This document shows, piece after piece, positions 23,485 through 28,128 of a stretch of DNA of 28,128 nucleotides (position 1 is its first letter; every line of letters starts with the position of its first letter). Under the pieces are notes generated by a model. It had not been told where the DNA came from. It saw only the letters and a program-made list of their open reading frames with translations, and searched no databases. Both the position numbers and the translations under genes were made by a program. The DNA comes from an uncultured Roseburia sp. (GTDB lineage Bacteria; Bacillota_A; Clostridia; Lachnospirales; Lachnospiraceae), in contig CAAEAE010000160.1 of NCBI GenBank assembly GCA_900753715.1, forward strand, positions 1-28,128, written 5' to 3'.

Positions 23485-23974
23485 AGGACTGGGAGCGGAC
23501 AAAGGGACGGTTGAAACAGTGCTTCGTATTTTTGCAAGTGACGGCGTACAGGGAATAGAGAGCCAGCAGGCATTAGAAAGGTATATTGGGAAATTATCTG
23601 ATGATAGATTGCGGGATATGTGCGCAATAGACGAAGAAACGGCATTGCAGCTTCTTGTGGATTGTTTCGGGGCGCGTATGGCGTTTGAAAAAGTTATGAA
23701 AATACTGGGGTATGCAACAAAAGAAACAGCGCAGCGCATGGGCTGGATCAGTCCGGCAGCATACGCGGAAGTAGTCGGAAAGTATGAGGAACGCACGAAA
23801 AAGTTAAACAAGGATAAAGACCGGATTTTGTCGGACTATACCCGCGCCGCACAGAAAGCAGAGGACGCAGAGACAGAAATAATGTGGCTGCGGGACGAAC
23901 TGGTGCACTGTAAAGCGGATTTATACGACTTTTACGCGCGGGCGGGAAAGTTACCAAAATATGAAAGGGGATAA
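23456..23974 (+). CDS. Helical element protein, unknown
   Basis: The protein has 172 residues with mainly helical content, including a coiled coil at about residues 105-160 (KYEERTKKLNKDKDRILSDY). Start is GTG at 23456 with a purine-rich AGAGGAAAGAGAG stretch ahead of it. No family recognised; it lies just before the SSB-like gene. Confidence 0.6.
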   Translation: MSEKQIWQAEGLGADKGTVETVLRIFASDGVQGIESQQALERYIGKLSDDRLRDMCAIDEETALQLLVDCFGARMAFEKVMKILGYATKETAQRMGWISPAAYAEVVGKYEERTKKLNKDKDRILSDYTRAAQKAEDAETEIMWLRDELVHCKADLYDFYARAGKLPKYERG

Positions 23975-23980
23975 ATAAGC

Positions 23981-24655
23981 ATGAGCAGAAATAACACGAT
24001 CGGGATTGTGGGGCGCGTTACCAGCCAGCCCGCGTTGATAGTTGACGCGGCAGACTGGGCGCGCAAAGTGTACGAAGTAGAACTGACACGAACGCGCCCC
24101 AGTGATACAGAAGACACATTTATTTTACAGTACGATGGGCGCGCCGCCGGATCAAAGGAAATGCTGGAGAGGATAAAAGAGGGCGCGGAAATATTTTGCG
24201 GCGGCGAAATCCGGTCGGAAAACGTACACGATCCAAAACCGGAAGAAAACCGCGTAAAAGTTTTCATTTTTGCAGAAATGATCGCCGTGAACGATCCCCC
24301 AATAGAGGATCAAAACGAAGTGACAATCTGTGGGAATATATGCAAACCACCCAGCGGACGCGAAACGAAAAGGCGTACACCGAGGGGGAGGCGGGTAACA
24401 GTGACAAGGCTTGTGGTGGCGGCAAATACGCCCACGGGCGCGTATTATATCCCGTGCGTGTGCTGGAACGGGCAGGCAGAAAAAGCCGCCGATCTGAAAG
24501 TCGGGGACTATGTAGAAATATATGGGCGTTTTCAGTCCCGCAATTTTAAAAAACACATACAGGGGCGCAAGCTGCCGTATTTAGGTACAAGCTACGAAGT
24601 AAGCGTTGTGGAACTGAAAACAAAAAGCAAAGAGGAAAGGGCAGGGGCAAAATGA
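23981..24655 (+). CDS. Single-stranded-DNA-binding-like protein with two OB folds
   Basis: The protein has 224 residues and looks like two OB-fold halves. The first starts NTIGIVGRVTSQPAL and the second EVTICGNICKPP, each followed by strands with the alternation seen in SSB. The second half is the clearer one: VTRLVVAANTPTGAYYIPCVCWNGQAEKAADLKVGDYVEIYGRFQS contains the SSB-like W and G positions (this span is seen in two parts). It lacks the acidic SSB tail. Its probable role is coating ssDNA during element replication. The next gene overlaps it by ATGA. Confidence 0.75.
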   Translation: MSRNNTIGIVGRVTSQPALIVDAADWARKVYEVELTRTRPSDTEDTFILQYDGRAAGSKEMLERIKEGAEIFCGGEIRSENVHDPKPEENRVKVFIFAEMIAVNDPPIEDQNEVTICGNICKPPSGRETKRRTPRGRRVTVTRLVVAANTPTGAYYIPCVCWNGQAEKAADLKVGDYVEIYGRFQSRNFKKHIQGRKLPYLGTSYEVSVVELKTKSKEERAGAK

Positions 24656-25110
24656 CAGGACAATTAAAAGAGGTTTTCGGCATTTATGCAAATGACAGGC
24701 GGCAGCAGGCGGCGGCTGACATTGTAATTATGACAAAAGTGGATCATGCCGCTATGCACAGGCTGGCAGCGCGTGAAATGGAGAGGAACGCGGCAGCAGT
24801 CGCGGAAACAGCAAAAGAAGCAAAAATATATTTGCAGCGCGGAAAAGGTCGGCAGCAGATCGCAGGATTGAAACAGTTAAATGATTTATTACAGGAGATA
24901 AGGACGGCAACGGATCGGGAAGACGCGATCGCGCGGACGGGGATTGCGACAGGGTATGCCAACGCCATGCAACACTTCGGACTTATGACAAAAGAGGAAT
25001 TGCGGGACGTGATAGAAGTTGTTGGGCAGGCGGGAGAAAAAGCAGCAAAAAGGATCGAAGCTGCGCGCCGTCCTTTTTGGGTGCGCATAGGGAAAGGGGC
25101 GAAAGCATGA
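24652..25110 (+). CDS. Ala-rich helical protein, unknown
   Basis: The protein has 152 residues and is Ala- and Arg-rich and helical throughout (HRLAAREMERNAAAVAETA and similar). It overlaps both neighbours by ATGA, so it is translated as part of a coupled string with the SSB-like and HAD-like genes. Not recognised. Confidence 0.6.
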   Translation: MTGQLKEVFGIYANDRRQQAAADIVIMTKVDHAAMHRLAAREMERNAAAVAETAKEAKIYLQRGKGRQQIAGLKQLNDLLQEIRTATDREDAIARTGIATGYANAMQHFGLMTKEELRDVIEVVGQAGEKAAKRIEAARRPFWVRIGKGAKA

Positions 25111-25559
25111 GCGCGCCGGAATACCGCCGGATCGCTGCGGTAGATTTTGACGGGACACTGGCAGAAACAAAATTCCCCGAAATTATAAAGCCGATCCCGA
25201 AAATGATTAAATACTGCAAGCAGCTTCAGAAGGGTGGGGCGATCCTTATTCTGTATACTTGCCGGAAAGGAAAAGACCTGCAGGACGCGGTGGAGTGGTG
25301 CGAGGGGCAGGGGCTTGTATTTGACTATGTAAACGAAAATACAGCGGAAAATATAGAGAACTATGGCGGCGAGGACACACGGAAAATATTTGCGCATGAG
25401 TACATAGACGACAAAGCTATAAATCCGGTACGGGAAGCAATGTGGGCGCGCCGCGTCCGGCAGCTTTACACGCAGCGGATCATATCGGCGGCGGGACTTG
25501 CTGCCGCGCTTGTTACAGTAATAGAAGCAGCACTGGTAATTATTAAATATTTCACATGA
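25107..25559 (+). CDS. HAD-like protein with C-terminal membrane helix
   Basis: The protein has 150 residues. HAD motif I is AAVDFDGTLAE (DxDGT), motif II Thr is in LILYTCRKG, and the acidic motif IV is in YIDDKAINP, so a phosphatase active site is present. The family occurs in phages and mobile elements. After the HAD core a hydrophobic segment of about 20 residues (SAAGLAAALVTVIEAALVII) suggests membrane anchoring, an unusual addition. The start overlaps the previous stop (ATGA). The stop is followed directly by a G8 tract. Confidence 0.75.
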   Translation: MSAPEYRRIAAVDFDGTLAETKFPEIIKPIPKMIKYCKQLQKGGAILILYTCRKGKDLQDAVEWCEGQGLVFDYVNENTAENIENYGGEDTRKIFAHEYIDDKAINPVREAMWARRVRQLYTQRIISAAGLAAALVTVIEAALVIIKYFT

Positions 25560-25577
25560 GGGGGGGGAGAGAAAAGC

Positions 25578-25901
25578 ATGGAAAGACTGACAATAGAATA
25601 TTGCGACGAGTATGTACCGAAAGAATTATGCAGCATAGACAGGCTGGGCGGTGCGGACGACTGCGATCTTTGCTGTGAGTATTGCAAAGCAGAGACGGAC
25701 GAAAGCGTGGACTGTAAAGGGTGCGCGATCAACGATTGTTTTAATCGACTGGGGATTTATGAAAATGCACAGGAGAAGATCGAAAAGCGCATACAGGAGA
25801 TAAAAGCAAACGAGAATTACCCGCATAATTTCATGGGGCAAATGGTAGATGATTTTGAATGGGTGCTGAAATTATTTGATGCGGAGGGATCGAAAGAATG
25901 A
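25578..25901 (+). CDS. Cys-rich element protein, unknown
   Basis: The protein has 107 residues with a dense Cys cluster (CDLCCEYCKAE, CKGCAINDC) suited to zinc binding, then a helical segment. Its ribosome site is the G8AGAG tract immediately after the HAD gene. Not recognised; the ending overlaps the next start by ATGA. Confidence 0.6.
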   Translation: MERLTIEYCDEYVPKELCSIDRLGGADDCDLCCEYCKAETDESVDCKGCAINDCFNRLGIYENAQEKIEKRIQEIKANENYPHNFMGQMVDDFEWVLKLFDAEGSKE

Positions 25902-26131
25902 TACCACAAAAATTTACAGGAAATTTTCTGAAAGGAAAAAAGGCAACTGTTAATTGTGAAATACGGAATAAAGCCGGAAGCGTGGTAAGTGCTGGAACGG
26001 TAGTAACGATCGTTTCAGTTGTGAGAGGAAAAGGGCTGACAATCAAAACGGAAAAGTGCGAGCATTGCGGGCAATCCGCATATATAGCAGGGGTTGAGCG
26101 GGAAAAACTTTCACTTGTGAAAGCGGAATAA
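25898..26131 (+). CDS. Small beta-rich protein, unknown
   Basis: The protein has 77 residues, mostly beta strands with Val/Ile/Thr alternation (VVTIVSVVRGKGLTI), and one CEHCGQ pair that could bind metal with a partner. It resembles small SH3-like barrels of mobile elements, but no family is assigned. Confidence 0.55.
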   Translation: MIPQKFTGNFLKGKKATVNCEIRNKAGSVVSAGTVVTIVSVVRGKGLTIKTEKCEHCGQSAYIAGVEREKLSLVKAE

Positions 26132-26158
26132 AAAGAACATGAAAGGAGAAAAGAGAAC

Positions 26159-26563
26159 ATGGCAAGACAAAGCAAGACTGGGGCTTCTTCCGGCGCGTGT
26201 CGTTTCTGCGGTCAAAGCGTGATCGTAGAGGATGGCGCGGAAATGACCGCCCCACAGTTAGAGGAAGCCGCCACAATGTTGTGCGGGTGCGACGAAGCTA
26301 TAAAGTATCAGCAGGAAAAGAACCGCAGGACGGTGGCAAAACAGCGCGTGGGGGAATTGTTTGGAGAGGACGCAGGGGAGTACAGGCAGCCGGACGCGGT
26401 GCAGCAGATTTTATTAAATACAATAGACGCTATTTGCGATAAGAAAATGAAATCTGCCGTTGTAACGATCAGAACGGGGCTTCGCTGTCGGATCATGCAA
26501 ATGGCAAAGGACAAAATAAAGGTCGTGCGGGAAATCAGCGACAATAACGAATTTGTGCAGTAG
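26159..26563 (+). CDS. Zinc-binding-like element protein, unknown
   Basis: The protein has 134 residues. ACRFCGQS near the start and MLCGCDEA further on supply two Cys pairs for one zinc site. The rest is helical with many Lys and Arg. AAAGGAG precedes the ATG. Not recognised. Confidence 0.6.
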   Translation: MARQSKTGASSGACRFCGQSVIVEDGAEMTAPQLEEAATMLCGCDEAIKYQQEKNRRTVAKQRVGELFGEDAGEYRQPDAVQQILLNTIDAICDKKMKSAVVTIRTGLRCRIMQMAKDKIKVVREISDNNEFVQ

Positions 26564-26570
26564 GTGGGAT

Positions 26571-26981
26571 ATGGCAGTAAAAAGATCATTTTCAGTTAAA
26601 AACAAAAGCCAGTGTGTTTGTTTGAAATGCGGGGCGCAGATTTTACCGGACAATCTGAAAGATAACACGGTTTATAAATGCGTCCGCTGCGGGCAGGAAA
26701 TGACCGTGGACAGATACGAAAGCCGCGCCGTTTTGACAGTGATTGAAAAGCCGGACTTGCGAAGGCGCGTACCGCCGGAAATAATGAACGCCGCCCCGCA
26801 GCAGAAAGCGGAGATTATGTGGCTATTGCAGGAAAATGACAGCTTGAAAGAACAGCTACATACAGCAAATACGAAAATAAAGGAATTTCGGCAGAAAGCA
26901 AGGGACTGGGAAAAGGAAGCAGACGGGCTGGCGCGCATGATCGAGGAAATGAAAGAGAAAGAAGGCGCGGGCAATGTTTGA
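26571..26981 (+). CDS. Zinc-ribbon and coiled-coil protein
   Basis: The protein has 136 residues. The N-terminal CLKCGAQ and CVRCGQE pairs form a zinc ribbon, followed by a coiled coil from about residue 85 to the end (ENDSLKEQLHTANTKIKEF). The ATG at 26571 has GGTGGG before it. The last codons overlap the start of the next methyltransferase. Possibly a DNA-binding partner of that enzyme; this is inference from adjacency. Confidence 0.6.
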   Translation: MAVKRSFSVKNKSQCVCLKCGAQILPDNLKDNTVYKCVRCGQEMTVDRYESRAVLTVIEKPDLRRRVPPEIMNAAPQQKAEIMWLLQENDSLKEQLHTANTKIKEFRQKARDWEKEADGLARMIEEMKEKEGAGNV

Positions 26982-27720
26982 GTTAAACAGGCTTTACAAT
27001 CTGGACTGCATGGAAGCCATGAAAGAAATACCGGATAAGTTTTTCGAGGTCGCAATAACTGATCCCCAGTATGGGATCGGGATTGACGGGCAAAGACTGA
27101 ATATCAATAAAAATCCGAAACACAGCCGGAAAGCACACGAAAAGAAAGACTGGGACAAGGCGATCCCGTCCGCAGAGTATTTCCGAGAATTGGAGCGGGT
27201 AAGCGTCAATCAGATTATATGGGGCGGTAATTACTTTGTAGAGCATTTGAGGACAGGCACAAAAGGCTGGATTGTGTGGGATAAAGGGCAGCACGGGCTT
27301 TCTATGAGCGATTGCGAACTAGCATACACAACATTTCAGAAGCCCACGCGGATCGTCGTTATAAACCGCGCAGAATTGCAGAAAGATCACACTTTCCACC
27401 CGACGCAGAAACCAATCCGGCTATATGAGTGGGTAATACAGAATTACACGGCAGCAGGCGACAAGATACTGGACACACACGCGGGATCGGGCGCGTGTCT
27501 GCGGGCAGCATACCGGACGGGGCATGACTTTTTAGGTTTTGAGATCGAAAAAGACTATTTCACGAAAGCAGACGAACGACTGCGGGACGAAATGGCGCAA
27601 ATGCGTTTTGATTTTCTTTTCGGGGGGGGGTATTCGGAAACACCGGAGAAAACGGCGCGGCAGCAGGCGACACAAAATAAAGCGTACATTGAAAACCGAG
27701 AAAAGAAAGACGAAAAATGA
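26974..27720 (+). CDS. Second beta-class amino-DNA methyltransferase, DPQY variant
   Basis: This is a 248-residue homologue of the methyltransferase at 22492. Shared parts include WIVWDKG/WIVWDKN, HPTQKPIRLYEW, and the SAM site ILDTHAGSGACLRAAYRTGHDFLGFE. The catalytic motif IV reads TDPQYGI instead of DPPYG; the Pro to Gln change is in the active-site loop, though Asp and Tyr remain. After the core a G9 tract encodes Gly-Gly-Gly in FLFGGGYSE and a charged tail ends the protein. Start 26974 overlaps the upstream gene. Confidence 0.88.
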   Translation: MFELNRLYNLDCMEAMKEIPDKFFEVAITDPQYGIGIDGQRLNINKNPKHSRKAHEKKDWDKAIPSAEYFRELERVSVNQIIWGGNYFVEHLRTGTKGWIVWDKGQHGLSMSDCELAYTTFQKPTRIVVINRAELQKDHTFHPTQKPIRLYEWVIQNYTAAGDKILDTHAGSGACLRAAYRTGHDFLGFEIEKDYFTKADERLRDEMAQMRFDFLFGGGYSETPEKTARQQATQNKAYIENREKKDEK

Positions 27721-27824
27721 CCGCTTCGGATCGGGAAATCCAAAGCGGTCAAGCCGTACACAGCTAAAATTAAAACCTAGTAATAGTATACGCCGTGTAC
27801 GGTAAAAAGTCAAGGAAAATGGCG
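27718..27824. other. Palindrome cluster before the Rep-like gene, candidate origin
   Basis: Hairpins follow one another: TGACCGCTT/AAGCGGTCA with inner GGAT/ATCC at 27718-27751; CCGTACAC/GTGTACGG at 27754-27761 and 27795-27802 with a 33-base AT-rich loop containing TAATAGTATAC; and GGCGG/CCGCC starting near 27820. The first begins in the stop codon of the methyltransferase gene. Their place just before a Rep-like start is typical of a replication origin or regulatory leader; function is inferred. Confidence 0.45.
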
Positions 27825-27884
27825 GTTTTTAAGCCGCCGTTACGACTTGTTAAGTATATTATTTTATCGACAGGTGGTGGGGAT

Positions 27885-28128
27885 ATGCCATATAGACATG
27901 AGACATGCAAAGCTGGAAAGACAAAACAGCATACATACTATTACGCAACACGATCCGACACAAAAGAGGGATCACGCAGACAGAAGGAAAACAAGACAAG
28001 CGAAGCACAAAAGAAAGTGAACAGCAGGCAGGCTATAAAAAAGCTGACATGGATATTAAACGAAAATTTTGATAGTACAAGCCTGTATATTACATGGTCG
28101 TATGAAAAGGATAAACGCCCAGCAGGGA
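27885..28128 (+). CDS. Rep-like replication initiator, N-terminal part (cut by window)
   Basis: The frame is open from the ATG at 27885 to the window end (81 residues). AGGTGGTGGGG lies just before the start. The protein opens with a basic Tyr/Lys/Thr-rich stretch, then reads KKVNSRQAIKKLTWILNENF and SLYITWSYEKDKRP. This resembles the beginning of rolling-circle-type Rep proteins of Clostridial elements (basic helix ending in a NxNF, then an LTLTY-like first strand). The catalytic HUH and Tyr motifs lie beyond the window, so this is a tentative family call. Confidence 0.5.
   Translation, partial: MPYRHETCKAGKTKQHTYYYATRSDTKEGSRRQKENKTSEAQKKVNSRQAIKKLTWILNENFDSTSLYITWSYEKDKRPAG

Larger units (their letters stand above)
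19650..28128 (+). mobile_element. Left part of an integrated Rep/SSB/methyltransferase mobile element
   Basis: From about 19.65 kb all genes point right, are short, often overlap by ATGA, and use an A-rich style (many GAA, AAA, ATA, GCA codons) unlike the chromosomal genes. Contents: IS30-like HTH protein, three DNA methyltransferases, SSB-like protein, HAD-like protein, many small Cys-rich proteins, a palindrome cluster and a Rep-like gene start. These are accessory and replication functions of a phage-plasmid or integrative element. The left boundary is inferred from the change in style and direction; the right end, integrase and any transfer or capsid genes are outside the window. Confidence 0.75.

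Noticed and set aside
1..28128. tRNA or rRNA genes
   Set aside because: No cloverleaf with a T-loop GTTCGAATC-type motif or rRNA core sequence was seen, including near the element's left edge where a tRNA integration site would be expected.

Overview
The window looks like a chromosome segment of a gut-type Lachnospiraceae (Clostridia, Firmicutes). This is inferred from gene content: DapL-type lysine synthesis, MutS2, a TSCPD protein, LuxS/MTA-SAH nucleosidase, an ECF-type vitamin uptake S component, strong AGGAGG-like ribosome binding sites and sigma-A promoters. From about 19.65 kb to the right end it runs into an integrated mobile element with a different base style (A-rich sense strand, strings of tiny overlapping genes). 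The element leaves the window unfinished.

Chromosomal part. 71-1245 (+): LytTR regulator and LiaF-like membrane protein. 1276-2721 (+): cobalamin riboswitch with a terminator, then a DUF4430 (transcobalamin-C-like) anchored protein and an ECF S component, read as a B12 capture and uptake unit. 8605-2718 (-): TSCPD protein, murG (TTG start), mutS2, response regulator and histidine kinase, tightly packed and converging on the ECF gene with overlapping stop codons. 8817-12522 (+): Lachnospiraceae-like membrane protein of unknown role, pgi, a D-2-hydroxyacid dehydrogenase and a GtrA-like protein, closed by a bidirectional terminator. 15036-12593 (-): luxS, mtnN and dapL, so AI-2 production and SAH detoxification lie next to lysine/cell-wall precursor synthesis.

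Decay zone and small accessory genes. 15205-16170 (-) holds a DUF3795 gene, the tail of a GNAT acetyltransferase with an in-frame stop, and an adenosine-deaminase-like gene whose middle has been deleted. Next to it lie six copies of an exact 62-bp tandem repeat, each with a perfect 9-bp inverted repeat. 19575-16622 (-) is a TetR regulator with a consensus promoter and candidate operator, an isochorismatase-fold hydrolase, a tiny membrane peptide, a CPBP protease-like protein and a nitrilase-superfamily amidase.

Mobile element (about 19.65 kb to the end, all genes +). It opens with two strong rho-independent-type hairpins, then an IS30-like HTH protein, several small unknown proteins, a gap with structured RNA character, a C5 cytosine methyltransferase, two beta-class amino-methyltransferases, a two-OB-fold SSB-like protein, a HAD-like protein with a C-terminal membrane helix and several small Cys-rich proteins. 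It ends with a cluster of palindromes directly before the start of a Rep-like gene cut by the window edge. No integrase, relaxase or capsid gene is visible here. The oddest features are G7-G10 homopolymer tracts at all three methyltransferase genes and at one ribosome binding site, and the palindrome/Rep arrangement that may be a replication origin. All assignments come from reading the sequence; no searches were run.
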